From Nocardioides cavernae (GTDB lineage: Bacteria; Actinomycetota; Actinomycetes; Propionibacteriales; Nocardioidaceae), in the NCBI RefSeq assembly GCF_013410035.1, contig NZ_JACCBW010000002.1:558001-622000 (forward strand): a stretch of 64,000 nucleotides of DNA, given 5' to 3'. A program made the position numbers and the translations under genes. Positions 9,413-19,814 of the stretch are shown one piece after another (position 1 is the stretch's first letter; every line of letters starts with the position of its first letter). Below the pieces are notes generated by a model that did no database searches, was not told the origin of the DNA, and saw only the letters and a program-made list of their open reading frames with translations.

Positions 9413-10324
9413 CTAGGCAGCGCAGCTCGCCTGCGCGACGAGCCGGAGCTGGCGGCGCCGGTGGTTGACCGCCTCGACGGTGAACATCGCCAGCGCGACC
9501 CACACGAGCGCGAAGCCGATCCAGCGGCTGGCCGGCATCGCCTCCTTGAAGACGAGCAGGCCGAGGGCGAACTGGATGGTCGGTGCGAGGTACTGCAGCA
9601 GTCCGAGCGAGACCATCGAGACCCGGATCGCGGCCGCGCTGAAGAGCAGCAGCGGGACCGCTGTGATGATCCCCGTGGTGGTGAACAGCAGGGCGTGCCC
9701 GACGCCGTGGCTGGCGAAGTTGGAGGCGCCGGTGCCCACGAGGAAGAAGACGTACGCCGCGGCGAGCGGGGCCATCACGATGGTCTCCAGGGTGATGCTC
9801 TCCACCGCGCCCACGCCGGCCTGCTTCTTCAGCAGGCCATAGGTGCCGAAGCTGAAGGCCAGGACGAGGGCGATCCAGGGCGGCCGCCCGTAGTCGATGG
9901 TGAGGACGGCGACGGCGACGAAGGCGACGGCCATCGCCGCCCACTGCAGCCGGCGCAGCTGCTCGCCGAGGATCAGCACCCCCATCAGCACCGTGACGAG
10001 GGGGTTGATGAAGTAACCGAGCGACGTCTCGACGACACGTCCGTTGTTGACGCCCCAGATGTAGGCGCCCCAGTTGATGGAGACGACGACCGCGGCGCCG
10101 CTGATCAGGAGCACCCGGCGGCGGTCGCGCAGGAGGTCGCGGAACTGGCCGACCCGCCGCCACACCACCACGATCAGCAGCATCGTGACGAGTGACCACA
10201 CGATGCGGTGGGCGAGGAGCTCGATCGCGCCGGCGGGCTCCAGGACGGTCCAGTAGAGCGGGAAGACGCCCCACAGCGTGTAGGCGCTCGCGCCGAGGAT
10301 CAGTCCGCGACGGCTATCTGGCAC
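9413..10324 (-). CDS. rarD: RarD-type EamA transporter
   Basis: Inner-membrane permease of the drug/metabolite transporter superfamily, 303 aa with about ten helices. The N terminus GASAYTLWGVFPLYW and the middle SINWGAYIWGVNNGRVVETSLGYFINPL are hallmarks of the RarD branch. The substrate is unknown; the family was named for a chloramphenicol-sensitivity phenotype. The GTG start at 10324 lies 6 nt after a TAGACT box, so a leaderless message is likely. The stop is followed by the HNH gene on the same strand. Confidence 0.9.
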   Translation of the reverse strand: MPDSRRGLILGASAYTLWGVFPLYWTVLEPAGAIELLAHRIVWSLVTMLLIVVVWRRVGQFRDLLRDRRRVLLISGAAVVVSINWGAYIWGVNNGRVVETSLGYFINPLVTVLMGVLILGEQLRRLQWAAMAVAFVAVAVLTIDYGRPPWIALVLAFSFGTYGLLKKQAGVGAVESITLETIVMAPLAAAYVFFLVGTGASNFASHGVGHALLFTTTGIITAVPLLLFSAAAIRVSMVSLGLLQYLAPTIQFALGLLVFKEAMPASRWIGFALVWVALAMFTVEAVNHRRRQLRLVAQASCAA

Positions 10325-10330
10325 TCGGGG

Positions 10331-10336
10331 AGTCTA
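10331..10336 (-). promoter_or_regulatory. -10 box TAGACT of rarD
   Basis: TAGACT on the minus strand, 6 nt before the GTG at 10324. It is part of the window-wide TAnnnT-N6-8-start pattern. Confidence 0.45.
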
Positions 10337-10425
10337 GGGCCAGCCCGTCGCCTACGATGGTGCGGTCTCGGGTGCGGGTACACCTCGAGACGTCAGCAGT
10401 CACCATCTTCCGAGGGGGAAACACC

Positions 10426-10836
10426 ATGCGGACCTTCCGCGCCGTCCTGGCGGCCATCGTCGCCGCACTGCTCGTCGCCGGCATGCTCAGCTCGAGCGCC
10501 ACCGCAGGCTCCGCGCCGAAGCGGATCATCGAGGAGGTCCCGCCGCGCGACCACCAGGTCTCCTACAACGCCTTCCGCCTGAAGGGCACCGTCTCGGAGC
10601 CGCAGGCCGACGGCACGCTGCTGCCGTACGCCAAGCAGAAGGTGAAGATCCTCAAGAAGAAGTGCGGCTCGTGCAAGTGGAAGGTCGTCAAGAAGGTCAA
10701 GACCAACGACGCCGGCGTCTTCAAGACGCGCATCTACGCGCCCGAGAAGGGCCGCTGGAAGTGGCGCTCGAAGGTCGACCGCTCCAACGGCTTCGGCAAC
10801 ACCAAGGGCGAGGTCTGGACCCTCTACTTCCGCTGA
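10426..10836 (+). CDS. Small secreted lysine-rich protein
   Basis: 136 aa with a clear Sec signal peptide: MRTFRA, a hydrophobic core, then cleavage after SATAGSA near residue 29. The mature part is basic (many Lys) and has a CGSCKWK cysteine pair, followed by VFKTRIYAPEKGRWKWRSKV, which resembles the beta-sandwich of secreted carbohydrate- or wall-associated Ig-like modules. I do not recognise a named family. GAGGGGG, 9 nt before the ATG, is a strong ribosome site and fixes the start. It is a single gene facing korB. Confidence 0.75.
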   Translation: MRTFRAVLAAIVAALLVAGMLSSSATAGSAPKRIIEEVPPRDHQVSYNAFRLKGTVSEPQADGTLLPYAKQKVKILKKKCGSCKWKVVKKVKTNDAGVFKTRIYAPEKGRWKWRSKVDRSNGFGNTKGEVWTLYFR

Positions 10837-10855
10837 CCCACCCCGCGTGACCCCG

Positions 10856-10881
10856 CCTGGACGATCAGATGATCGTCCAGG
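10856..10881. terminator. Bidirectional hairpin shared with the korB 3' end
   Basis: Perfect 11-bp stem CCTGGACGATC / GATCGTCCAGG with an AGAT loop. The loop and right arm encode the last residues and stop of korB on the minus strand, while the hairpin sits 20 bp after the stop of the secreted-protein gene on the plus strand. It could end transcription from both sides. Confidence 0.65.
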
Positions 10882-11992
10882 TGTCGCCACCGCCGATCAG
10901 CGCCGCCAGTCGAGCGGCGCGGTCGGCGGTGTCGTCGTTCTCGGGGATGCTGAGGGCCACCTGCTCGCGCGCCTGGTCGTCGTAGGTCGGTCGCTCGACC
11001 TGGCGGAAGATGCCGATCGGCGAGGTGTTGAGGTAGCCCGCGTCGGTGAGGCGCGAGATCGCGAACGCCATCGTCGGGTCCGGGTTGTGCGCGTCGTGGA
11101 CGACGATGTCCGCGGCGTCCACCTCGGCCGTGGCGACGACCGTGACCCCACCCGTCGCCTGGTCCCGGACCAGCGCCCTGGACCCGCGGCCGTCCTCGGA
11201 CGGTGCGCCGAAGGTCACGGGCTCGCCGTGCACCAGCGGGATGATCGCGTCGGCCTTGGTGTCGGGCGACTTGATCGCGTCGAAGGCGCCGTCGTTGAAG
11301 ATCGGGCAGTTCTGGTAGATCTCGACGAGCGAGGTGCCGCGGTGGGCGGCCGCCGCGGCGAGGACCTGGGTGAGGTGCTTGCGGTCGGAGTCGATGGTGC
11401 GCGCGACGAACGACGCCTCGGCGCCGAGCGCGAGCGAGACGGGGTTGAACGGGTGGTCCAGCGAGCCCATCGGGGTCGACTTGGTGACCTTGCCGGTCTC
11501 GGAGGTGGGGGAGTACTGGCCCTTGGTGAGCCCGTAGATCCGGTTGTTGAACAGCAGGATCGTCATGTTGACGTTGCGGCGCAGCGCGTGGATGAGGTGG
11601 TTGCCGCCGATCGAGAGGGCGTCGCCGTCACCGGTGACCACCCAGACCGACAGGTCCTCGCGCGCGGTCGCGATGCCGGTCGCGATCGACGGCGCGCGTC
11701 CGTGGATGGAGTGCATGCCGTAGGTGTCGAGGTAGTACGGGAAGCGCGACGAGCAGCCGATGCCGGAGACGAAGACGATGTTCTCGCGGCGCAGGCCGAG
11801 GTCGGGCAGGAAGGACTGCACGGCCTTGAGCACGGCGTAGTCGCCGCACCCGGGGCACCAGCGGACCTCCTGGTCGGAGGTGAAGTCCTTGCCGGTCTGC
11901 GGACCGTCGGCCGCGGCGTCGTGGGCCGGCACCAGCTCGGTGCCCGAGCGCAGGCCCGGCAGGCCGAGGTCGGTGAGGGGTGAGGTGCTCAT
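10865..11992 (-). CDS. korB: 2-oxoglutarate:ferredoxin oxidoreductase, beta subunit
   Basis: 375 aa. It binds thiamine diphosphate and a 4Fe-4S cluster and, with KorA, decarboxylates 2-oxoacids to acyl-CoA while reducing ferredoxin. Visible motifs: RWCPGCGDY (cluster/thiamine region), SGIGCSSRFPYY, and the thiamine-diphosphate motif GDGDALSIGGNHLIH, with NNRIYGLTKGQYSPT after it. The ATG at 11992 shares one base with the korA stop (TGATG). The KorAB pair is an alternative to the 2-oxoglutarate dehydrogenase step in actinobacteria. Confidence 0.95.
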   Translation of the reverse strand: MSTSPLTDLGLPGLRSGTELVPAHDAAADGPQTGKDFTSDQEVRWCPGCGDYAVLKAVQSFLPDLGLRRENIVFVSGIGCSSRFPYYLDTYGMHSIHGRAPSIATGIATAREDLSVWVVTGDGDALSIGGNHLIHALRRNVNMTILLFNNRIYGLTKGQYSPTSETGKVTKSTPMGSLDHPFNPVSLALGAEASFVARTIDSDRKHLTQVLAAAAAHRGTSLVEIYQNCPIFNDGAFDAIKSPDTKADAIIPLVHGEPVTFGAPSEDGRGSRALVRDQATGGVTVVATAEVDAADIVVHDAHNPDPTMAFAISRLTDAGYLNTSPIGIFRQVERPTYDDQAREQVALSIPENDDTADRAARLAALIGGGDTWTII

Positions 11993-13917
11993 CAGATGTG
12001 CTCCTTCTGGGTGGGCTCGCCCCAGACGCCGAGCTCGACGTCGATGCCCTCGGCCTGGCCGACCAGCTCGCCGATCGCGTGGGCGAGCTCGGTGGCCTTG
12101 AGGGGGAGACCGCGTACGTGGTTGTAGCCGACCGCGTCGACGAGGTATTTCGCGCGCAGCAGCAGGGAGAGCTGCCCGAGGTTCATCTCGGGCACGAGGA
12201 CCTTGTCGTAGCCCTTGAGGACCTCGCCGAGGTTGCTCGGGAAAGGGTTGAGGTGGCGCAGGTGGGCCTGGGCGACGTGGTAGCCGGCCTTGCGGACCCG
12301 GCGCACGCCCGCGCCGATGGGGCCGTAGGTCGAGCCCCAGCCCAGGACGAGCACCTTGGCCTCGCCGGACGGGTCGTCGACCTCCACGAGCGGGATCGAG
12401 TCGGCGATCCGGTCGACCTTGGCCTGGCGGGTGCGGACCATGAAGTCGTGGTTGGCCGGGTCGTAGGAGATGTTGCCGTGCCCGTCGCCCTTCTCGAGGC
12501 CGCCGATGCGGTGCTCGAGGCCGGGGGTGCCGGGGATCGCCCACGGCCGGGCGAGCGTCTGCTCGTCGCGGAGGTAGGGCCAGAACTCGGCGTCCTCGCC
12601 CGAGCCGTGGTTCTTCTCGGTGGCGAAGTCGGGGTCGATGACCGGCAGCTCGTCGACGGTCGGGACCCGCCAGGGCTCGGAGCCATTGGCGAGGTAGCCG
12701 TCGGACAGCAGCAGGACGGGCGTGCGGTAGGTGACGGCGATCCGGGTCGCCTCGACCGCCGCGGCGAAGCAGTCGCCGGGGGACTGGGGCGCGATGACCG
12801 GCACCGGCGCCTCGCCGTTGCGGCCGAACATCGCCTGTAGCAGGTCGGCCTGCTCGGTCTTGGTCGGCAGCCCGGTCGACGGGCCGCCGCGCTGGACGTC
12901 GACGACGACGAGCGGGAGCTCGGTCATCACGGCGAGGCCGATGGCCTCGGACTTCAGCGCCACACCCGGGCCCGAGGTCGAGGTGACCCCGAGGTGCCCG
13001 GCGTACGACGCGCCGATCGCGGCACCCACGCCGGCGATCTCGTCCTCGGCCTGGAACGTCGTGACGCCGAACGACTTGTGCTTGCTCAGCTCGTGGAGGA
13101 TGTCGGAGGCCGGGGTGATCGGGTAGGTGCCGAGGAAGACGGGAAGGCCCGACTGGACGCCGCCGGCGACGAGGCCGTACGCCAGCGCGAGGTTGCCGGT
13201 GATGTTGCGGTAGGTGCCGGGCGGCAGGACCGCGGGCTTGATCTCGTACTGCACCGCGAACGCCTCGGTGGTCTCGCCGAAGTTCCAGCCGGCCTTGAAC
13301 GCCGTGATGTTGGCGTCGCGGATGTCGGGCACCTTGGCGAAGCGCTTGGCCAGGAAGGTCGTCGTCGGGTCGGTCGGGCGGCCGTACATCCACGACAGCA
13401 GTCCGAGGGCGAACATGTTCTTCGCGCGCGAGGCGTCCTTGCGCGAGAGCCCGAACTCCTTCACCGACTCCACCGTCATGCCGGTGAGGTCGACGGTGTG
13501 GACGGCGTACTCCGCGAGGGCGTCGCCCTCGAGCGGGTTGTCCTTGTAGCCGGCCTTGGTGAGGTTGCGTGCGGTGAAGTCGTGGGTGTCGACGATGATC
13601 GTCGCGCCCTTGTGGAGGTCGCCGAGGTTGGCGCGCAGCGCTGCGGGGTTCATCGCGACCAGCACGTCGGGGGCGTCACCCGCGGTGAGGATGTCGTGGT
13701 CGGCGAAGTGCACCTGGAACGACGAGACCCCGGGGAGCGTGCCCTGGGGGGCCCGGATCTCGGCCGGGAAGTTGGGCAGGGTGACCAGGTCGTTGCCGAA
13801 GGCCGCCGTCTCCTGGGTGAACCTGTCGCCCGTGAGCTGCATGCCGTCGCCGGAGTCGCCGGCGAACCGGATGATCACTCGGTCGAGCTGCTTGACCTCT
13901 TTCTGGGGTGCTACCAC
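11992..13917 (-). CDS. korA: 2-oxoglutarate:ferredoxin oxidoreductase, alpha (gamma-alpha fusion) subunit
   Basis: 641 aa. The N-terminal ~200 residues are the gamma domain (RVIIRFAGDSGDGMQLTG), followed by the alpha domain with TYPITPASDI and the pyrimidine-binding region. The length fits actinobacterial KorA (about 650). The GTG at 13917 is chosen: it precedes the conserved N terminus by about ten residues and has TAGAGT 8 nt upstream; the longer open frame (to 14040) would add an Arg-rich, non-conserved leader. It is the first gene of the korAB operon. Confidence 0.92.
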   Translation of the reverse strand: MVAPQKEVKQLDRVIIRFAGDSGDGMQLTGDRFTQETAAFGNDLVTLPNFPAEIRAPQGTLPGVSSFQVHFADHDILTAGDAPDVLVAMNPAALRANLGDLHKGATIIVDTHDFTARNLTKAGYKDNPLEGDALAEYAVHTVDLTGMTVESVKEFGLSRKDASRAKNMFALGLLSWMYGRPTDPTTTFLAKRFAKVPDIRDANITAFKAGWNFGETTEAFAVQYEIKPAVLPPGTYRNITGNLALAYGLVAGGVQSGLPVFLGTYPITPASDILHELSKHKSFGVTTFQAEDEIAGVGAAIGASYAGHLGVTSTSGPGVALKSEAIGLAVMTELPLVVVDVQRGGPSTGLPTKTEQADLLQAMFGRNGEAPVPVIAPQSPGDCFAAAVEATRIAVTYRTPVLLLSDGYLANGSEPWRVPTVDELPVIDPDFATEKNHGSGEDAEFWPYLRDEQTLARPWAIPGTPGLEHRIGGLEKGDGHGNISYDPANHDFMVRTRQAKVDRIADSIPLVEVDDPSGEAKVLVLGWGSTYGPIGAGVRRVRKAGYHVAQAHLRHLNPFPSNLGEVLKGYDKVLVPEMNLGQLSLLLRAKYLVDAVGYNHVRGLPLKATELAHAIGELVGQAEGIDVELGVWGEPTQKEHI

Positions 13918-13925
13918 AAGCGTTG

Positions 13926-13931
13926 ACTCTA
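13926..13931 (-). promoter_or_regulatory. -10 box TAGAGT of korAB
   Basis: TAGAGT on the minus strand, 8 nt before the GTG at 13917; no Shine-Dalgarno sequence is visible. Confidence 0.4.
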
Positions 13932-14260
13932 TCCGCCGATCCCTCGCCGTCCGGCGCTGCCTTGCCCTGTGGGACGGCCCTCGGGCGCACCGCGTGACGG
14001 ACCTCACGTCCACCGGGTCCGGGGTCGACCGGGCGCTCAACCGTAGCGACGTTCCACGATGCGAGACGCTCGGCCGACGCGTTCCCGGCTGGGTGCGCAG
14101 AGGTGACGTCGCGGGTGACCTGCCCTTTTGTTAGTTCACCGTACGAACCACGCGACGGTAGTTAGTAAAGAGATCTAACGAACCCCTTGTGACGTGGCTC
14201 ACGCCCTCCCTAGGTTCGGAGCAACGGGCGCACCGCGCCCCCATCCACTCGGGAGGATCC
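13932..14260. promoter_or_regulatory. korA-chitinase divergent intergenic region
   Basis: No gene seen. 14127-14187 is unusually AT-rich for this genome and has short inverted repeats: GTTC-N7-GAAC (GTTCACCGTACGAAC) and GTTAG-N9-CTAAC. The chitinase promoter is expected here. A CRP-like site lies nearer the gene. Confidence 0.5.
14188..14203 (+). promoter_or_regulatory. CRP-like operator upstream of the chitinase
   Basis: TGTGA-CGTGGC-TCACG matches the CRP consensus TGTGA-N6-TCACA at 9 of 10 defined bases. Its end is 57 nt before the chitinase ATG. Cyclic-AMP/CRP-type control of chitin use is an inference from this match. Confidence 0.5.
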
Positions 14261-15769
<1,509 letters not shown>

Positions 15770-15978
15770 CCCGGCCCACCGCAGCTGCGCCGCTCGGGAC
15801 GGCGTACGACGGGCCGGAGGTGCACGGCGCCTCCGGCCCGTTCAGCGCGCCCGCACAGCGTGGGGAGGGGTGCGTGAGCCACGACACGCGCCCATGGATC
15901 GGTCAATGTCATCGGCGTCAATAAAGTCATGTATGTTTCTCGACATTGCTCACCGATCAAGAAAGTCGAGTACCCCCC
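15770..15978 (+). promoter_or_regulatory. Promoter region of the sulfate transporter operon
   Basis: No gene. The first part is GC-rich chitinase 3' sequence; 15898-15960 is AT-rich with TAAAGT (15921-15926) and TATGTT as possible -10 boxes. CAATGTC at 15904-15910 and GACATTG at 15942-15948 are inverted copies flanking them, a possible operator. Confidence 0.35.
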
Positions 15979-17016
15979 ATGCAGATCCGTTCACGTGCCG
16001 CTCTCGCGGCAGCTCTGGTAGGAGCGCTGGCCCTGTCCGCCTGCGCGCCTGGCGCCTCCGGGGGCGACAGCGACGACGACGCCAAGACCATCCACATCGT
16101 CGGCTTCGCCGTCCCTGAGGCGGCCAACAAGAACATCGCCTCCGAGTTCGTCAAGACGCCCGAGGGCGAGGGCGTCGAGTTCCAGACCTCCTACGGACCG
16201 TCCGGCGACCAGAGCCGCGCGGTCGCCGCCGGCCTCAAGGCCGACTACGTCCACTTCTCCGTCCCGACCGACGTGACCCGACTGGTCGACGAGGGTCTCG
16301 TGGACGAGGGCTGGGACCAGGGCGAGAACAAGGGTGTCGTGTCCCGCTCGGTGGTCGTGTTCGGCGTCCGCGACGGCAACCCCAAGAACATCAAGACGTG
16401 GGCCGACCTGGTGAAGCCCGGCGTCGAGATCGTCACCCCCAACCCGGCCTCGTCCGGCGCGGCCCGCTGGAACGCGCTCGCCGCCTACGGCCAGGTCATC
16501 AGCGACGGTGGCACCGACAAGGAGGCCACCGAGTACGTCGACAAGTTCTTCAAGAACGTCGTCTCCCTCCCGGGCAGCGGCCGTGACGCCACCACCGCGT
16601 TCCTCGGCGGCACGGGCGACGTGCTGATGGCGTACGAGAACGAGGCCATCCTCGCCGCGCAGAACGACGAGGGCTTCGAGTACGTCCTGCCGGACACCAC
16701 GCTGCTGATCGAGAACGCCGGCGCCGTCCTCAAGGACGCTTCCGAGCCCTCGCAGGCCTGGCTCGACTTCGTCCTCGGCGACGAGGGCCAGAAGCAGTTC
16801 GCCCTGACCGGCTTCCGCCCGATCCGCGACGACGTCGACTACGGCGGCACCGTCGAGGGCGCTGCCGACCCGAGCAACCCCTTCCCCGAGGTGAAGACGC
16901 TGCTCACGGTCGACAACGACTTCGGCGGCTGGGACGAGGTGTCGACGAAGTTCTTCGACGAGGAGAACGGCATCATCTTCGCCGCCATCCTCGGTGCCGG
17001 TCTCTCCCTCGAGTGA
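15979..17016 (+). CDS. Sulfate/thiosulfate-binding lipoprotein
   Basis: Extracellular solute receptor of a CysTWA-type importer, 345 aa. It has a lipoprotein signal with lipobox LSAC near residue 21, then the sulfate-binding protein pattern: YGPSGDQSRAVAAGLKADYVHFS, IVTPNPASSGAARWNALAAYG and LPGSGRDATTAFLGGTGDVL. The ATG at 15979 gives a correct lipoprotein N terminus, though no ribosome site is visible; an in-frame TTG at 15946 is possible but would spoil the signal. First of four genes, 9 bp before cysT. Confidence 0.93.
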   Translation: MQIRSRAALAAALVGALALSACAPGASGGDSDDDAKTIHIVGFAVPEAANKNIASEFVKTPEGEGVEFQTSYGPSGDQSRAVAAGLKADYVHFSVPTDVTRLVDEGLVDEGWDQGENKGVVSRSVVVFGVRDGNPKNIKTWADLVKPGVEIVTPNPASSGAARWNALAAYGQVISDGGTDKEATEYVDKFFKNVVSLPGSGRDATTAFLGGTGDVLMAYENEAILAAQNDEGFEYVLPDTTLLIENAGAVLKDASEPSQAWLDFVLGDEGQKQFALTGFRPIRDDVDYGGTVEGAADPSNPFPEVKTLLTVDNDFGGWDEVSTKFFDEENGIIFAAILGAGLSLE

Positions 17017-17025
17017 TCGACCTGC

Positions 17026-17874
17026 ATGACCTCCACTGAGATTGCCGCGGTCCGACCGGCGAGGACTCCTCGCCGGTCGGGCCCGCGGTCCACGTTGACG
17101 CGTTCGTCGGGGCTCGGGCTCGGCATCGCCATGATCTGGTTCAGCGCGCTGGTCCTGATCCCCCTGATGGCCGTGGTCGTCACGGCCATCGACGGCGGCT
17201 GGGACGTCTTCTGGTCGACCGTCACCAACGGCCAGACGGCCGCCGCCATCAAGCTCACCGTGTTCACCGCCCTCGGCGTCACCGTCGTGAACGTCTTCAT
17301 GGGCACCCTCATCGCCTGGGTGCTGGTGCGCGACAGGTTCTGGGGCAAGTCGGTGCTCGAGGTGATGATCGACATCCCGTTCGCGCTGCCGACGATCGTC
17401 GCCGGCCTGGTGCTGCTCTCGCTCTACGGCAACGACAGCCCCGTCGGCATCGACATCGCCAACCAGCGGCCGGCGGTCTTCCTGGCCTTCCTCTTCGTCA
17501 CGCTGCCGTTCGTGGTCCGCATGGTCCAGCCGGTGCTCGAGGAGCTCGACCGCGACGTCGAGGAGGCGGCGGCCTCGCTCGGCGCGAGCCGTTTCACGAC
17601 GTTCCGCCGGATCGTCCTTCCGAGCCTGGCCCCGGCCATCACCGCCGGAGCGGCCCTGTCCTTCGCCCGCGGCGTCAGCGAGTACGGCTCGCTCGTGCTG
17701 CTCTCGGGCAACCTCCCCTTCAAGACCGAGGTCACCTCCGTGCGCATCCTCAGCAGCATCGAGAACGACAACGTCCCGGCGGCGGCCGCCGTCGCCACGG
17801 TGCTGCTGGTCATCTCGCTCGCGGTCATCGTGCTCCTCAACGTCATCCAGAGGCGGGTGGCTGCACGTGGCTGA
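17026..17874 (+). CDS. cysT: Sulfate ABC transporter permease CysT
   Basis: Membrane permease of 282 aa with six helices. The EAA loop is visible around VEEAAASLGASRFTTFRRIVLPSLAPAI, the contact site for CysA. FARGVSEYGSLVLLSGNLPFKTEV is typical of CysT. It overlaps the following permease gene by 8 bp. The N-terminal ~30 residues are basic and cytoplasmic. Confidence 0.93.
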   Translation: MTSTEIAAVRPARTPRRSGPRSTLTRSSGLGLGIAMIWFSALVLIPLMAVVVTAIDGGWDVFWSTVTNGQTAAAIKLTVFTALGVTVVNVFMGTLIAWVLVRDRFWGKSVLEVMIDIPFALPTIVAGLVLLSLYGNDSPVGIDIANQRPAVFLAFLFVTLPFVVRMVQPVLEELDRDVEEAAASLGASRFTTFRRIVLPSLAPAITAGAALSFARGVSEYGSLVLLSGNLPFKTEVTSVRILSSIENDNVPAAAAVATVLLVISLAVIVLLNVIQRRVAARG

Positions 17875-18739
17875 CACCCTGGTCCACGCGGACGCCGCGC
17901 CGGCACCGGTCGAGGAGCGACGCCGTCCACCGCGCGTCCGCAAGACCCCCACCACCTACGTCCTGCGCCTGGTCGCGGCGGCGTACCTGTTCTTCCTCGT
18001 CGCCTGGCCGGTCTCGCTGGTCGTCACCAACACCTTCGACGACGGCTTCTCCTCGATCCAGGCGCTCTTCGAGGACCCCGACATGGTCGTCGCGCTGCAG
18101 CTCAGTGCGTACGTCGCGGTGTGGTCGGTGGTCATCAACACGCTGTTCGGCGTGGGCATCTCCCTGCTGCTGGTGCGCAAGGAGTTCCCCGGCAAGCGGG
18201 TGCTCAACGCCCTGCTCGACATCCCGCTGTCGGTCTCGCCCATCGTCGTGGGCCTCGCGCTCGTGCTGGTCTACGGCGGCCGCAACGGCTGGTTCGGGCC
18301 GTTCCTCCTGGACCTGGGCTTCCAGGTCATCTTCTCGACACCCGGCATCATCATGGCGACCACCTTCGTGGCGCTGCCACTGATGATCCGCGAGATCGTG
18401 CCCGTGCTCGAGGAGATCGGCATCGAGCAGGAGCAGGCCGCGGAGAGCCTGGGCGCCAACGGGCTCCAGCGCTTCTGGCGGATCACGCTGCCGTCGATCA
18501 AGTGGGGCATCGTCTACGGCGTCGTGCTGACCCTCGCCCGCTCGCTCGGCGAGTTCGGCGCGGTCAAGGTCGTCTCAGGCAACGTCCTGGGACAGACGCG
18601 CACGGCCACGCTCGCCGTCGAGGAGAAGTACCTCAACTTCGACCAGCAGGGCGCCTACGCGACCGCCTTCCTGCTCGCGATGGTGTCCGTCGCCTGCATC
18701 GTCGTCGTCGCCATCATCCGACCCAAGAACCACGCCTGA
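17867..18739 (+). CDS. cysW: Sulfate ABC transporter permease CysW
   Basis: Second permease of the importer, 290 aa with six helices. The EAA loop is [27 protein letters not shown], followed by the CysW signature [16 protein letters not shown]. The GTG start lies within cysT. A 24-residue Arg/Pro-rich N-terminal tail precedes the first helix. Confidence 0.93.
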   Translation: MADTLVHADAAPAPVEERRRPPRVRKTPTTYVLRLVAAAYLFFLVAWPVSLVVTNTFDDGFSSIQALFEDPDMVVALQLSAYVAVWSVVINTLFGVGISLLLVRKEFPGKRVLNALLDIPLSVSPIVVGLALVLVYGGRNGWFGPFLLDLGFQVIFSTPGIIMATTFVALPLMIREIVPVLEEIGIEQEQAAESLGANGLQRFWRITLPSIKWGIVYGVVLTLARSLGEFGAVKVVSGNVLGQTRTATLAVEEKYLNFDQQGAYATAFLLAMVSVACIVVVAIIRPKNHA

Positions 18740-18765
18740 CCGGCACCTGTGAAAGGGCAGTACCC

Positions 18766-19743
18766 ATGAGCATCGAAGTGAAGGGCCTGAACAAGAAGTT
18801 CGGCGACTTCGTGGCGCTGGACGACGTCAACGTGACGATCCCGACCGGCCAGCTGACCGCCCTCCTCGGGCCCAGCGGCGGCGGCAAGTCCACCCTGCTG
18901 CGGATCATCGCCGGCCTGGAGAAGGCCGACACCGGGTCGGTCACCATCGAGGGCAACGAGGCGACCCACCTGCCGGCCCAGAAGCGCAACGTCGGCTTCG
19001 TGTTCCAGCACTACGCGGTCTTCAAGCACATGACCGTCGCCAAGAACGTCGCCTTCGGCCTCGAGATCCGCAAGCGTCCCAAGGACGAGATCGAGCACCG
19101 CGTGCAGGAGCTGCTCAAGCTCGTGCACCTCTCGCAGTTCTCCCACCGGCTGCCGTCGCAGCTCTCCGGCGGCCAGCGCCAGCGCATGGCGCTCGCCCGG
19201 GCGCTGGCCGTCGAGCCGTCGGTGCTGCTGCTCGACGAGCCGTTCGGCGCGCTCGACGCCAAGGTCCGCAAGGAGCTGCGCGACTGGCTGCGCCGGCTGC
19301 ACGACGACGTGCACGTCACGACCGTCTTCGTGACCCACGACCAGGAGGAGGCCCTCGAGGTCGCCGACGAGATCGTGGTCATCAACGAGGGCCGCGTCGA
19401 GCAGGTCGGCACCCCCGACCAGCTCTACGACGAGCCTGCCAACGACTTCGTGATGTCGTTCCTCGGCGAGGTGACCCACCTCGGCGGCGTCTCGCTGCGA
19501 CCGCACGACATCGAGCTCGAGACGAGCCCGATGCTCGCGGGAGCGGTCGAGGGCACCGTCTCGCGCCTCGTACGGATCGGGTTCGAGGTACGCCTGCACG
19601 TCCTGACCGTGGACGGCGACGAGGTGTCGGTGGTGGTCACCCGGGCCCACGCGCGCTCGCTCCAGCTCCAGGAGGGCAGCACGGTGTGGCTGACGCCGGC
19701 AGCCGGCGCGACGGTGGTGCCGCGGATGGCGACGGCCGTCTGA
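18766..19743 (+). CDS. cysA: Sulfate ABC transporter ATP-binding protein CysA
   Basis: ATPase of the sulfate importer, 325 aa. Walker [10 protein letters not shown] at 35-43, Q-loop near 81, signature LSGGQRQR at 133-140, Walker B LLLDEP near 155, and switch His in FVTHDQEEA. The C-terminal ~80 residues form a regulatory OB-like domain. The ATG at 18766 follows GAAAGGG by about 8 nt; the longer open frame upstream lies within cysW. Last gene of the operon; 71 bp separates it from the B12 gene. Confidence 0.95.
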   Translation: MSIEVKGLNKKFGDFVALDDVNVTIPTGQLTALLGPSGGGKSTLLRIIAGLEKADTGSVTIEGNEATHLPAQKRNVGFVFQHYAVFKHMTVAKNVAFGLEIRKRPKDEIEHRVQELLKLVHLSQFSHRLPSQLSGGQRQRMALARALAVEPSVLLLDEPFGALDAKVRKELRDWLRRLHDDVHVTTVFVTHDQEEALEVADEIVVINEGRVEQVGTPDQLYDEPANDFVMSFLGEVTHLGGVSLRPHDIELETSPMLAGAVEGTVSRLVRIGFEVRLHVLTVDGDEVSVVVTRAHARSLQLQEGSTVWLTPAAGATVVPRMATAV

Positions 19744-19802
19744 CGTCCCTCCCTGGGGAGGGTGTGGCCGGCGTTGTGCCCACGCGGCGCGACGCCGGCC
19801 AC

Positions 19803-19808
19803 TAGCGT
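19803..19808 (+). promoter_or_regulatory. -10 box TAGCGT of the B12-domain gene
   Basis: TAGCGT, 6 nt before the GTG at 19815. Confidence 0.45.
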
Positions 19809-19814
19809 TCTCTC

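Noticed and set aside
13918..14040. Longer KorA N terminus
   Set aside because: The extra 41 residues are Arg/Ser-rich and unlike the family, and they would place the promoter box inside the gene.
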